DNA of 64,000 nucleotides from Stenopsyche tienmushanensis (GCA_008973525.1 WACJ01000288.1:366793-430792), one strand, 5' to 3'; positions 1 through 11,140 are shown, counted from the stretch's first letter. Program-made: numbers and translations. The notes: generated by a model not told the origin, from the letters alone.

Positions 1-138
1 GTTTAGTATGAAGGTCTTTAATTTTATTTATATGATTAAGGGCAAATTATATTGGCCAGTGTTTTGCCCTCTAAAATGACCAAATTATTTATAAAGCTTT
101 CAATTAACCTTTTCTGTGCAATGGATCTACGTATAATA

Positions 139-1015
139 TTAAGGTGTCCCATAAGTTTCTTTCGTTTTCATATTAAGACAAAAACAAACAATAATTTGTG
201 TTACATCAAAATTTATTGAACAATATATGATCTCTTCAGAAGCCTCATAATGCTTTCTTGCCAAAATTTTCCAGATTTGTTGGCAAAATATTGATCAAGG
301 TACATTTTTATATCATTTTTTGAATTAAAATTTTTACCACGTATAAAAATTTTAAATGAAAGAAATAAATAATAATCTTAAGGAGCAATATCTGGAGAGT
401 ATGGAGGATGAAGTAAAACATCCCAGTCAAATGATAATAATTTATTTCTGACGAGCAAAGACACATGAGGCCTGGCGTTATTGTGATGAAAAACAACGCC
501 TCGTCTGTTCGCTAATTCTGGCCGTTTTTTGGCAATTGCATCCTTTAGATTGTCTAGTTGGGAGCAATATTTTGTTGAATTGATCGTTTCACTTTGCTGA
601 AGTAGATCATAATAAACTACCCCCTTCAAGTACCACCAAATGCATAGCAAAACTTTTTTTTGGATGTAGGCCAGGTTTAGCTACAGTTAAAGCTTCTGTA
701 CCCTTTATCCAAGACCGAGTATCCAACTTTCATCTCCAGTGACAAGTCTCTTAAAAAAAGGTTGGCTATTATGTCGTTGGAGAAGAAGATCGCATGTTGA
801 AATATGCTGAAGTTTATTTGAGTCAGTCAGTTCATGTTAAAGCCACATCTGAACAATTGATGTAGCCCAATTTTTTCAGATGATTATGGACGGATGTTCG
901 TGGAATTTCTAACTTGTTAGCTATTTTGCGAACAGTATATCGCGGATATTCTTCAACCATGGCTATATGATTAGATATGTGTTCATTTGCGAAAGAAACT
1001 TATGGGACAACCTCA
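139..1015 (-). mobile_element. mariner element copy 1 (degenerate, minus strand)
   Basis: Both terminal inverted repeats are visible (TTAAGGTGTCCCATAAG on the left, the complement of TTAGGTTGTCCCATAAG on the right). The element is flanked by TA on each side, the target duplication expected of mariner. The minus strand encodes the C-terminal half of a D34D mariner transposase around 410-650, including WDVLLHPPYSPD and NARPHVSLL. The second catalytic Asp (usual HxDNARPH) reads Asn here (HHNNARPH), so this copy is catalytically dead apart from its frameshifts. At 877 bp it is shorter than the roughly 1.3 kb of intact mariners. Confidence 0.92.
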
Positions 1016-1042
1016 TACGTAAGGTCAATGTTCTTTTGTGTG

Positions 1043-1461
1043 TGTAGCGTGGGCGATTAAACATTCCTACGTAGTAGCGCTGTTAATCTGAGCAGATTTA
1101 ATTCGCCAGATTAACAGCGACATCTTCCGTCTCTTTCTAGGTGTAATGTCATATTTTAACAGTAACGACGCGCAAGAGGCGGGAGTCGAAAGAGTCAGCG
1201 GTTGGCCTTGGCTGCGGGAGGACGTCCTTCCCGCAGCCAGATCTCTCTCTCTCTCTCTCTCTCGTGTTGAATAAAAAGTTACCTAGAGATAAGAGCCTTT
1301 TTGTTCGACGCCCGTCCATCTCTATTCATCCATCCGGCTATACATGATCCGAAAGAAGAATGGACACGAGCTTTAACGCAGCTATGAGCTATACGAGCGC
1401 GTGGGGGCGGGAAGCCGCGGGGCAGAGTCTCCCCGAAAGCGCTCCCTCTCCTATGTAACAA
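1043..1461 (+). mobile_element. Solo LTR of a Ty3/gypsy-like retrotransposon
   Basis: The repeat starts TGTAGCGTGGGC and ends near ATGTAACAA. GTGTG lies on both sides (1038-1042 and 1462-1466), consistent with a 5-bp target duplication. From 5' to 3' it has a perfect 12-bp stem (1079-1090 with 1107-1118), a GC-rich near-palindrome (about 1207-1240) just before a (TC)n run, an AATAAA at about 1269, and the U5 string TTCGACGCCCGTC. Related copies or fragments occur at 8785, 22770, 37165, 44485, 44705, 45325, 49238, 53345 and 58850-59780. No gag or pol is present, so this is a solo LTR. The gypsy assignment rests on the primer-binding-site-like string at 53535. Confidence 0.75.
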
Positions 1462-2559
1462 GTGTGTTATTTACTCCCAGTTAGCAAACAAATAAATTAA
1501 ACACCTACAATTTTTGTATGGGTGCTTAGTTTTCTATAGCGTGAGCTATAAAAGGGTTAATTGTATATTTCAGTGGTCAATTAAGAATAAAATGTTATTT
1601 TTTCCAATCATAAAATTTTGAGTTTATTTCTGACCTAAGTACATCTTCCAACTTTCCTTTTTATAAATTTAAGCTTTTGAAGCAGTTTTGTTACCTGTTG
1701 GGTGTTAAATCTTCTATGTAAAGATCATTAATTTATCTGGATTAGTGAGTTAATTTTAAATTTGGATTAATATAGATGATATATTCGAATGTCCACTACT
1801 TATCGTCCACACGCATGTTAAAAATGAGTTAATGTCTCGAATTATATTATGTTATGTATAAAAATGTATTTGATTAAAAAAATAATTGAATCTTAGAGCC
1901 GAAGAGCTTTTAAAAAGCTCTTTAGCAACATCGCTGAGAGCGTTAATTGCAAACAGCTTTCCATAGTCTATAATCAAATAACCAACCGAGAAAAATTGAA
2001 TTTTTCTAAAATAAAAAAATAGGAACCATAATATTAAGGACGCTGTTATACTTTGAAGAAAGTAAGGAGTCAAATATATACGCAGGGATATAACGAATTT
2101 ATATTTTCTTGCCCCCAAACATATATCGGTGGAGGCAATTCGCCGGAAATGATGGTTTGAAGGCTCTTTCCTCGGCGTCAAACCAGATGCTTCGACAAGA
2201 AATTATTGCAGGTTTGTAAAAACGCGTATTTCAACATGTCGGATTCCGGCGGTTTTACGGGTGAACGTACATTTCCGGAAGTGCGTGGTTGAGATCCTGA
2301 AATCCTTGGCAGTCGGGAGCTTTTATTGTAAATCTTTAATGCTGTAAGGAGAACGAGGCCCGTATATCCTTGTATTATGTACGCAAATCCGCATACATAA
2401 TTACATATTAATTTAGATCAGTTCCGAGAATTTAAATGAGACACGCGGTATTTTACCCAGTTCTTGGAGGACTTGCATGAAGAATACCTGAAAAAGAAAA
2501 AAAATAATGTAAGAAAAAAAATTGTACAGAATGTAATATGCATAAAAATGAATATCTGT
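1462..2559. other. AT-rich intergenic DNA, nothing recognised
   Basis: I see no convincing exon, splice pair or transposon terminus. A minus-strand ORF of about 109 codons at 1852-2181 has no recognisable motif and is probably chance. Confidence 0.5.
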
Positions 2560-2830
2560 TGTCTGTTGTTTATATGTCTCGTATACGCTCCTGTGCTATT
2601 TATCCGATTACGATGAAACTTTAAAGATTTGTTTTGTGCATACCCAAGAAGGTTTTCAAATTAGCACGACCATTGTAAATGTGCGGAATTTGTTTTGCGT
2701 GATGTTTAACGAGTGCACCATGTTGGCGCATATTGGTCTGACGAGGAGAGAAACGGGGATGGGGAAAGAAAGACTAACTTTTCAACCAGCGCTACATGTG
2801 GCCTGAAGCAATGACTCACGTAACGGTACT
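2560..2830 (+). repeat. Helitron-like dispersed repeat, long copy
   Basis: The copy carries the signature CTGTGCTATTTATCCGATTACGATGAAACTTT, GGCGCATATTGGTCTG and GCTACATGTGGCCTGAAGCAAT, the last two shared with the copy at 47835. Other copies begin with strings like TTTGTTCGTATTTAATGCGCTGCC preceded by TCTAATAT or TATATAAAA, resembling the 5' ends of insect Helitrons. The Helitron call is inference because I did not find a clean 3' hairpin plus CTRR end. Confidence 0.5.
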
Positions 2831-2850
2831 GCTGCGTTTGTTTTTTAATA

Positions 2851-3258
2851 TTAGGTTGTCCTATAAGTTTCTTTCGCAAATGAACACAGATCTAATCATA
2901 GCCATGCTTGAAGAAAACCCGCGATATACTGTTTGCGAAATAGCTAACAAGTTAGAAATTCCATGAACATCTGTCTATAATCATCTGACAAAATTTGGCT
3001 ACATCAATTTTTCAGATGTGGCTTTAACATGAACTGACTGACTCAAATAAACTTCAGCGTATTTCAACATGCGATCTTCTTCTCCAACGACATAATAGCC
3101 TAGCTTTTTTGAAGAGACTTGTCACTGGAGATGAAAGTTGGATACTCTATGAAAATATCCAATGGATCATATATTATTCAATAAATTTTAATGTAATACA
3201 AATTATTGTTTGTTTTTTTCTTAATATGAAAACGAAAGAGACTTATGGGACACCCTAA
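2851..3258 (+). mobile_element. mariner copy 2, 408-bp internal-deletion derivative
   Basis: Both inverted repeats are intact (TTAGGTTGTCCTATAAG and GGGACACCCTAA), with TA on each side. The first about 290 bp encode the transposase N-terminus and match copy 3 closely. They are then joined directly to the last about 110 bp, with the junction near 3160 (AATATCCAA/TGGATCATA). It is a MITE-like deletion product of the same family as copies 1 and 3. Confidence 0.92.
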
Positions 3259-3694
3259 TAATTACTAACAATAGGCACAAATTTACTTAGCTTCATATGA
3301 CAAAATTTATACATATATCTATAAACATCTCTCTGCTTCTGCCATAAGCAAACATTAAAAAATAAGAAATTTCTTGGATAAATAGAGCATTAAACTCAAT
3401 ATGACGCTGCATAATGTTCTGAAAATTAGAATATATTTGGAATAAAAACTCGCTTAACACTATGCATGTCATACTGCCAAACAAGTAAACTTTGGCCGAG
3501 TCTGGAAACTTTTTTATAAATTGTAAGAATATATGAAAGCTATTCACGATAAGTGAAAACGTGGCACATCATCAATTATTAGTGGAAGTAGGGCGCTTAT
3601 ATTGATATAGCATACGTGTATATCCACATAGAATGGTGCTTCTGGCACACCTGTTGTGTCATCGGCCAATATGGTATTTGATGGAGGAAATCCG

Positions 3695-3878
3695 TTTTAA
3701 TATCAACCATTTAATGAGTACAGTCGTGTATTTGCGATCGAATTCTAGTGATTCAGAAAGAACATTCTTGCAAGTTCGGAGAAACACAGAGGCAGAGAGA
3801 GTGTCTTGCACGCTGAGTTTGGAGAGAGAAAGAGAGATGGAGAGAATGTCTTGCGTACATCATACGATTATATAGATC
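3695..3878 (+). repeat. Repeat family E, fragment
   Basis: The sequence matches the repeats at 43532 and 52860 (ATTTGCG...GAATTC..GTGA.TCAGAAAGA, and CTTGCGTACATCATACGATT). One frame reads SSDSERTF, resembling the hAT C-terminal dimerisation motif (SERVFS-like), so the family may be a decayed hAT-type piece. That last point is inference. Confidence 0.45.
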
Positions 3879-4080
3879 AGCGGTTCTTAAACTTATGAAG
3901 TCCGCGGACCCGCTTTTGAGTAATTTTTTTTGTAGATATTTTTCTTGGATATATAATGAAGATATTGCAGTTTTTATAATTTTAAACCGTTACATAGACC
4001 GAGGCACCGGGCGGTGCTACGAGATCGGACGATCAGATCTTCCCGCGGCCAAGACGAGTGGTCGGATCCCAAAACTTGAC
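3879..4080 (+). mobile_element. hAT-like terminus fragment plus LTR scrap
   Basis: CAGCGGTTCTTAAACTT at 3879 resembles the CAG..GTTCTCAAACT ends of hAT elements, followed by GACCCGCTTTTGAG. No partner end or 8-bp duplication was found. Around 4035-4066 AGATCTTCCCGCGGCCAAG matches the complement of the GC-rich hairpin of the LTR family, so the fragment looks composite. Confidence 0.4.
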
Positions 4081-4083
4081 TGA

Positions 4084-5219
4084 TTCCGTTCATTATGAAC
4101 AATACCTAAAAACTAAACTGTAGACCCGAACTAAAACTGATTCACTTCACATTATCCCTCGACTTCTCCTACATTTTTTTAGATTGTCCTCGAAGCTTTA
4201 CATCCGCTATAAGGAATGTTTAGAAGATCTGTTTCTGGTCGTCGCATCCATCGTACGATACTTTAATTTATTTGGAATCATCATCCGGTAGTCGGCATAT
4301 GTAATATTTCCAGTGGCGTAGTTATCCGAGTTTGGCCAATTGTATTTATATAATTTTTTTAGAAGAAAATCAGAAAGTGACAGGCTTGCAGGGCAACTCC
4401 GTCTTTTTATTTTTCCCTCTACGTTATATAATCTTATCCAGATTTTTATATCAGGATATGAAATTGGATATCAGGGAGTATTAGAAATGGTTCAGAAAAT
4501 TCAAATCAGTAAATTTTGATTTAGAAAAATGCTTTCAAATGAGAGATTCAAGCTAAGATGCTCAATATGCTTCAAGATGATATACTGATTAAATGCACAT
4601 TTAATACAAGAATGACTTGGCGAGAAAGCATGGAGATAAAAGTTAAGATTTTATTAATTAGATTAAAATGCTTTGTATTTGATGGAAATCTTATTTCACA
4701 CCCCATATTCATCAAGCACAACTCCTTCAGACGATCATTTATTCAGTTCCATGAAACATGTTTTGATTCAATTCATATGATTCAGGGGTTAATTAATTTT
4801 ATTACCTTAAATCATAATTATTTTACAAGAAAGAATCTCTTTGATAGATGAATAAAGATGATCGAAATTGATGGAAATTTGTATGAGATTTGTTCAAAAA
4901 GTGATATTACTTTTAAGTAGTTCTAGTTCGAAAATCTATTATCAAACGAGTCCTGATCAAATATTTGAATGGTACCTGCCTATGGGTCGTCTATACCCAA
5001 ATTTTAAATACGATTCCAGGAACACTACGCTAATGAAAGTGAAGCATTTAAAAGGTCTAATGTGGAGATTTATTCGGGAATTTAGTTGCAAAACGCCTCT
5101 GAACAACTTTAATTCAGAGTCGATTTTAGTATTATTGAATTCTGAAGTGCTATCGTTCAAACTTATGGTGCAAACCATTATTTAAAAGATATCAAACCAT
5201 CAAAAAGTATAATTTTGTA
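4084..5219. other. No gene recognised; lone TIR-like end near 4315
   Basis: ORFs at 4558-4851 and 4868-5185 lie in different frames, have no recognisable motifs and no clear splice context. CAGTGGCGTAGTTATCC near 4315 resembles a DNA-transposon terminus but no opposite end was found. Confidence 0.4.
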
Positions 5220-5660
5220 GAATTTACGATTTTACGTTCAAGAAAGTTTTGCTAAAAAAATCATCTTTAACGACAAGGTCCATTTTTGGATGAATGCATA
5301 TGTAAACGGATAAATACCGGCTGAATATTACAACATGTGGTTTTAACAGGAAGGAGCTACGTGCTACACAACGCATGCCATGATGGACATTCAGCACGAG
5401 CGATGCACCAAGATTGTACAATTAACGCCTTCATATGTCTTTGTTTGGGGCTATCTTAAATCGCAGGTCTATGTGTATAAACCTTAAACAATCAATGCCT
5501 TCAAAATCAACTTAATAAACGAAATCCATCAAATTTAGCCAGATTTATGCGTCAAAGTCATCGAAAATTTGATCTCCCGAATACGTATCATCAAGCAAAG
5601 CCGCAGCGGATATTTGATCGATATTTATGCCATACTAAATTCCATAAAATATTTTTTCAA
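5220..5660 (+). pseudogene. Decayed DDE transposase (insect Tc1/mariner-related)
   Basis: Reading the plus strand across frameshifts gives pieces in the order expected of this transposase type: IIFNDKVHFWMNAYVNG (the usual SDEAHFWLNGYVNKQN region), NMWF.QEGATCYT (usual NMWFQQDGATCHT), VWGYLKSQVYV, and a C-terminal KVIENLISRI...SRSGYLIDI. Stops and frameshifts throughout show it is dead. In the ATCYT motif the usual catalytic Asp of QQDGA reads Glu. Related fragments lie at 28940, 50178 and 59945. Confidence 0.8.
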
Positions 5661-7020
5661 AAACAAAATAAATAATTAGATATGACATATATAGCTTGTT
5701 TTATTTACATTTGAAAATTGAGCGTCCTTATCGAATGATCCTTTTGTTTATTCAACTTTGGATATAAAGACAGAAATGATTTCACAAAAGCAACTATGAA
5801 AACGATGCATGCATTGTATTCTAGTGGCGATGTACGTTAGTCAAGGGTTGTTTTAATTAACATCGACATATTGAGCCCTCGATACTCTACTAACAATGTA
5901 TTGGCTTCCAATAGAAACATGTCCTTGTTAATGAACGCTTTTGTTCAATGAGTCTGAGCTTTCGAGTACAAAATCAAAACGAATTTATATTTTCTCATAT
6001 TAAGATTTATATATGTTCGACATCAAAAACATGATTTAAAGTTAAACGTGCCTTCGGGTTGCCTTTATCGTTTGCCATCAAAGGGATTTGTTGGGGTATG
6101 TCAGACTTTTTACGTTAAAAAGGTCAAAGCTTAAGTTTCACAGAAAAAATCTATCAAATGACATTTTCAGACAATTTAAAGCAATTCTTTTTGCAAGGAT
6201 TTATTTTTGACAAAAATTGTAATTAAATCCTCAAGAGAATTTAAAGCGTCTGAGGAACAGGTGTTCCGAGTTTGAATACGTTGATTTTAACATTAAAATT
6301 TGTATAGCATTTACGTCCCGTATATTTTGCCGTGTAAAAGCTTTCTGTGAAACTAGATAACGACCGCAGCAGGTTTAGGGTGGGATTCTATCCCGACAGA
6401 TATGTGTGGAGATAGAAATATGGATGAACGGATTCTCCACAAAATTGTGGTTTAAACAGAATTCGCCAGAAATGATTTATGCCAGGCAATACGCACCATA
6501 ATTCATCGATTTTTATTCTGCCAATTCAATACGGGTTTCATCCAAGAAATTTTTATTTTTTGAATCAATTAAAAAATATATATCTAATATTGAGCAGAAA
6601 TAACTTAGTTTATAATAGATAATATAGACTATGCCAGATTAAATGATACCAACATAAAAGGCTATAGATAAATATAGTGATGGCGTTTGAGATAAATTCA
6701 GATTCGGTTGAATCAATAAATGCATATGTAATGTGGAAAGATCTGAGTTCAATTTTCGTCTAAATAAAATAAATTAATATGAAAAATGACAAAACTCAGA
6801 TAACTACGCCACTGGAACTTACGCGTACCACCGACCGGATGATGATTCTCAATGAATCGAATTATCTTAGCAACGGATGCGATGGCGGAAACGACAATGT
6901 AAAATTTCTTGCTTTGAAAAGCATCCAACATATAGTAGGGAGGTCGGAAATAAAGGAGGTGTATAGGGCTATTTTAGTCAAATCGGAATCGTTAGAATTC
7001 AGATAACAAATTACTAGTAT
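5661..7020. other. AT-rich intergenic DNA, nothing recognised
   Basis: I see no exon-like ORF, transposon end or structured repeat that I can support here. Confidence 0.5.
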
Positions 7021-7330
7021 TTCGAACTCTTTATAGACATTCCCGTGCGCTGCTATGCAATCGGACCTGGATGTTCCTGGACTAGTCATACAGAGAGGCA
7101 TCATGAGGAAGACCAACTTTAGGCTAATATTCACCCAAAAGTGCGATGGATGAGAAAAGAATAAGGTTAACTAAAGTCAAAAGGATAATCTAAAGAGGTC
7201 AGCTTGAAGGGGGATGCAGCAGATGACGGACTGCAAGGACTCCCTCTTCCCATGGTACTCGTATTGGTTCGGTCATTCGTAGTATCTGGCCATGGAAACG
7301 AGTCGTAGCCGTACTCCCCTGTATGCACTA
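7021..7330 (+). repeat. LINE-2 3' tail fragment
   Basis: GGTCAGCTTGAAGGGGGATGCAGCAGATGACGGACTGC followed by CCCATGG matches the region downstream of the R1-like LINE ORF at 29500-30560 and the tails at 44906 and 63670. It is non-coding and joined directly to the LINE-1 tail that follows. Confidence 0.55.
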
Positions 7331-7959
7331 GTTGAACGCAGACCACGTTCTGTAGATATGTCCGGGCATGGCGTCCAATCGCGAGGCACTCATTCGAAGT
7401 GTTAGCGGTCTGAAAGGCGGACCGGTTGAACACACAAACCTTGTAGCCACTCCCTCGTCTTTTAGGGCACTTAGGACTTTTATCTAAGCTATGGAGAGAA
7501 ATGCATCCCCGGAGCTTTCTACGACCTCCATGTTTTCGAAAATCTCCACAGAGGCTAATTTACATTGGTGGCTCGCACCAAATGAGGTCGCAAGCAAGAC
7601 TGAATTTCCCTTCATCTATAAAACGTATATATTAATGTATTTTATACGTATGTATATATCTAAACTAGTTTTTTTTGTTGATGATTTAATTTACAAAATC
7701 TATCTAGTTTCTCTCCCGCGCTCAGAGCCCAAGTGGCCACTTGAAGTTGAGGATGAGCGTGTCCTTGCGGACATGGATATTAAATTCAGGTTGTGCCCCT
7801 TACTGTGCACATTTGTTGAGCGGGCTGGTATACAGCTCGGGTCAGTGGAGGGTCTCCATGTTACCAATAGGTGTAGGGTTGGCCCCTGGGGTTTTATGGG
7901 TGGACACCGTAGAGGGAAACAACCACTCTAAGAATTTGGGTAAGTTCGAGTCTAAAGTC
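7331..7959 (+). pseudogene. R1-like LINE-1 C-terminal ORF end and 3' region
   Basis: The plus strand encodes the last part of the ORF2 C-terminal domain (HVLxxCPGMASNREALIRSV, GGPVEHTNLVATPSS), closely matching minus-strand copies at 25240, 11330 and 41378. It then continues into the family 3' region (GAGCGTGTCCTTGCGGACATG, complement at 25540). The reverse transcriptase proper is missing, so this is a 5'-truncated dead copy. A hAT element is inserted at its 3' end at 7960. Confidence 0.75.
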
Positions 7960-8490
7960 CAGGGCCGTAACTAGGGCGTGGCAAAGCAGGCGCCCGCCAC
8001 GGGCGCAACTGTCTCTGTGACATGACTGTGCGTTTTTATAATATATTCTAAGTTGCCTAATCCCTCTTTTCTTCATTATTGTTATGTTCAAGAATGGCAT
8101 TCGATTGCGAACCGTCCATTCGCTATATCAGCGGTCCGAAAAGCGGACCAATTGAGCATACAAATCTTATGGCCACTTCGTCCTCTTTTATGGCTTTTTG
8201 CCGCACTTTCTATGATTTGTACGATCACGGAAGCAACGTAGCGTCTAGACAATTTATATCATAGTATATTTTTACAACAGTAACCGCCATCTATACATTA
8301 GGTCGGATACTTTTGGGACTAACTTTGTATATTTATTCTAAATTATACATTATAATTTAGTATATTGCATTTACAATAGTATTAGTTAATTTTAAAAAAT
8401 AAATTGGATTTCCGGGTTTGGAGGGGGGGGGGGGGGGGGCGTTAAGTTAGATACTTGCCACGGCCGCTTCATACCCTAGTTACGGCACTG
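7960..8490 (+). mobile_element. Non-autonomous hAT element copy 1 with 8-bp TSD and captured LINE fragment
   Basis: The element starts CAGGGCCGTAACTAGGGC and ends with the inverted GCCCTAGTTACGGCACTG-type end (ACCCTAGTTACGGCACTG). The 8-bp string CTAAAGTC occurs immediately before (7952-7959) and after (8491-8498), a perfect hAT-type duplication. There is no transposase. An internal stretch (about 8093-8240) is homologous to the LINE-1 C-terminal ORF (SGPKSGPIEHTNLMAT). A poly-G run lies near 8427. Copies 2 and 3 are at 15130 and 36394. Confidence 0.88.
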
Positions 8491-8784
8491 CTAAAGTCAA
8501 TGGTGTTCCATTTCAAGATAACGTTCGTTCTGGAGTCTCTCGTGAGAGTGGTCTACGCCTCGTAGCCGCCGCGGATCCAAAATGAATCAATTAAACGTAG
8601 AAATGAAGCTCTGGTATTTAAAAACCCTCCCTATTGAAGCTCGCTAATGTCATGGATGACGCTGCAGCCGTGGGTCTGAGAAATCTCACCCTGAAAATAC
8701 CATCACTTGTAAAGACTGTGAGAGTATAATCTGGAACGAGGATAACTGGACTCCGAAAATTTGGCTATCGGTATACGTTACACT
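8491..8784. other. Unrecognised TE-like sequence
   Basis: This is the flank of the hAT insertion. It has higher GC than the surroundings (GCCGCCGCGGATCC) and probably derives from the interrupted retroelement, but no domain could be recognised. Confidence 0.35.
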
Positions 8785-9012
8785 GGTGTGTAGATGTAAT
8801 TCGCCATATTGGCAGCGTTATCTTCTGTTTTCCTGCGGATATATTACGTTTAGCATAGCGACATTTATTATGATTTTTGTGCGTGCAGCGCTACCTGTTA
8901 TGTGATGATGTGCAGAAATCACAAAGTCGTCAGATAGCCTTGGTTGCGGGAAGATTTCCTTCCTGCAGTCTCATAGTTCCCCCCTCTCAGGAACGGTTAG
9001 CGACCTGGGGAC
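8785..9012 (+). mobile_element. LTR fragment
   Basis: TGTAGATGTAATTCGCC at 8793 matches the LTR start, and GCCTTGGTTGCGGGAAG...CTTCCTGCAGTC matches the hairpin region. It ends in ACCTGGGGACTCTGCCC, matching the 3' part. Immediately upstream TACGTTACACTGGTG resembles an LTR end plus primer-binding site, so two LTR pieces may abut here. Confidence 0.6.
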
Positions 9013-9765
9013 TCTGCCCTTCATTATTTTTTTGGATGATGAGATTGTTTTTTGCGAGAGTTCAACAAAATTTAGGTTTTTATTCCTCAACATGGGTTTC
9101 AACAACTGAATGATTCACCGTACAGCTCAAACCAAATAATCGCCTAACAAGTCTTCAATCTGAAATGAAGTCTTGACTTTTATCGATATTCAGTCAATCC
9201 GTACACTTGAATGTATCATGCGGACCTATGACATTTGAACATCATGAATTATTTACATTGAACAGGGTCAAAGCTCATTTCGAGCAAGGATTAAATCACA
9301 CATTTTGCTCCTTGGCAATTTCGATGTTTGACCGCCTTTGATCACATTGAAATACCTTATTTTATGCTTAGCAAGCGACTAGACGCCAAAAGTCCTCTTC
9401 TAGAACAACCCTAACAGCCGGAGGAAAATAATGTTTGGGGTGGCTAAAAAACAACTAAAGGTCCATAATCAACGTATAACGGCGTGCGTTGAATTTAATC
9501 AATTTCGGATTGTAATTTATTATACTAACGGCTTAAAGTATTAATTTGCATATTCATCTCAGTAATTTCAGACGTATTAATATTAATCAAAACGTGAAAT
9601 AGAGATTGCGAGAATCGCTTTAATAACATTAGCGCAGGAAATTGTGTACCGAAACTGAAATCGATGATATATGCGTGTAAGCTCACGGCAACAGGGTGCT
9701 TAGTATATATTTGTAAATTTTAAAAGCAAAATGAATTAATATCGTCTCCATGTTGCTTGATCTCA
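9013..9765. other. Intergenic DNA, nothing recognised
   Basis: No supported feature. Confidence 0.45.
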
Positions 9766-9975
9766 TTCGAAGTGTAAATTAGCCTCTAGAGTTCGTATTT
9801 ATCAGCGAAAATGCCGCAGAAATCCCTAAATGAGACCGGAGTAGACACAAGGTCTGTGTGTTCAACCGGTCCACTTTTCGAACTGCTGACACAACGAATG
9901 AGCGCCTAGCGATCGGATGCCATGCACGAAACATGCATCTATGAACCAAACTCCGCATTGACACTCCGAGATGCG
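9766..9975 (-). pseudogene. LINE-1 C-terminal fragment
   Basis: The minus strand matches the LINE-1 tail (AACCGGTCCACTTTTCGAACTGCTGACACAACGAATGAGCGCC region), encoding a decayed SNREALIRSVSGLKGGPVEHTN-type segment. It is short and truncated on both sides. Confidence 0.65.
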
Positions 9976-10920
9976 CATGGGATATTTTTTATTGATTAAC
10001 TTCAAAAAGGAAAAATAATCAACGGCGAACTTTTTGTAACGTGGTACTGAAAGGAGACTATGTTGAGTGATAAAGATTTTTTTTAATAATGATCAACTTC
10101 TTAATACTGTGGGGCCAGTATGTTCATTCTAACATCAACCGTCACCCGCATCAACTACTATTATGGTATTTTAAGGTAAAATTATATGAACAAATTCCCG
10201 CACAAGATTATATCATTTTTAATAAAAATATCCATATTCCAAAATTAATCCGACCAAATTAAAATCAAAACCTTTTTTCTTTAAAACCACGTCTCTTTTT
10301 TGAAGATTAAACCCATATAATCAAAATAAATGATATTAAATTAATATAAAAGCTTCTTTCAACATTCAGACAGTCGAACGAGCCGAATCGCAATTTTCTT
10401 ATCGTATTTTCCACGTTAGGTCTTCATTTATGTAAATTAAATGACGCAAGTAGACATATTGTACAATCCATTACAACGGGACGCTCTGAGTGAATTTTCC
10501 TCGTATCGAAACTTTTATTGGATACGGTTTGAATCTTTCTTTTGTGAACTCCTTCCTCATTTTGGACATTCATCCGACATGATATTCAAAAGAAATGGGA
10601 TCCATTATGATGTCGAAACGGCCGGAGCCGAACGATACTCGGATGACAATCGAGATTCTTTTTCTGTCATTGTGTTGTAAACTGAATGGTGGATGTATTT
10701 TTCGAACATCTTAAATAAATATATTTCTATCTTAAATGAAATGTAATTTTAATTTAATTTCCCTCTTGCTTTGTTACAAGGAGAGGCTTTTATCCGCTTA
10801 TTGAATATGTCTTGGCGCATGCGCATATTAGACAAAAATTTAGGAATCATACTTACATCCTTTTTTGAGAAACTAAATTGTCTTAGATGGACTCATTGAC
10901 CTCTCATTGTTGCGGAAGGC
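9976..10920. other. Intergenic DNA with one unrecognised 79-codon ORF
   Basis: An ATG-initiated plus-strand ORF at 10441-10680 is followed by AATAAA-like sequence near 10712. The protein has no motif I recognise and no signal peptide, and splice context is unclear. It may be chance. Confidence 0.25.
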
Positions 10921-10924
10921 AACG

Positions 10925-11140
10925 AAATTACTTGTGTAATTAATCCTATAATACTATACATATAAAAAAAAATCAAAGTGTGTCCGATTTCCGTCTGTCC
11001 GATCCTAATGCTAAGGCAAACAAAGCCTTTTGTCAAATATGTCAAAAGGCGATAATGATATGCGCGCTGTCCGATCTGGTTTTGTTAAGGTAAAATAAGC
11101 CTTTAGTCAACTATGCCAAGAGGCGGTAATGGCTCGCGGA
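10925..11140 (+). repeat. Helitron-like end with a 71-bp tandem duplication
   Basis: TCCTATAATACTATACATATAAAA followed by GTCCGATTTCCGTCTGTCCG resembles insect Helitron 5' ends. Two diverged units of about 71 bp then follow, each starting GTCCGAT (10997 and 11068) and containing AGCCTTT.GTCAA.TATG..AAAGGCG.TAATG-type sequence. Confidence 0.45.

Noticed and set aside
1240..1265. (TC)n microsatellite as an independent feature
   Set aside because: It is an integral part of the LTR R region, present in other LTR copies.
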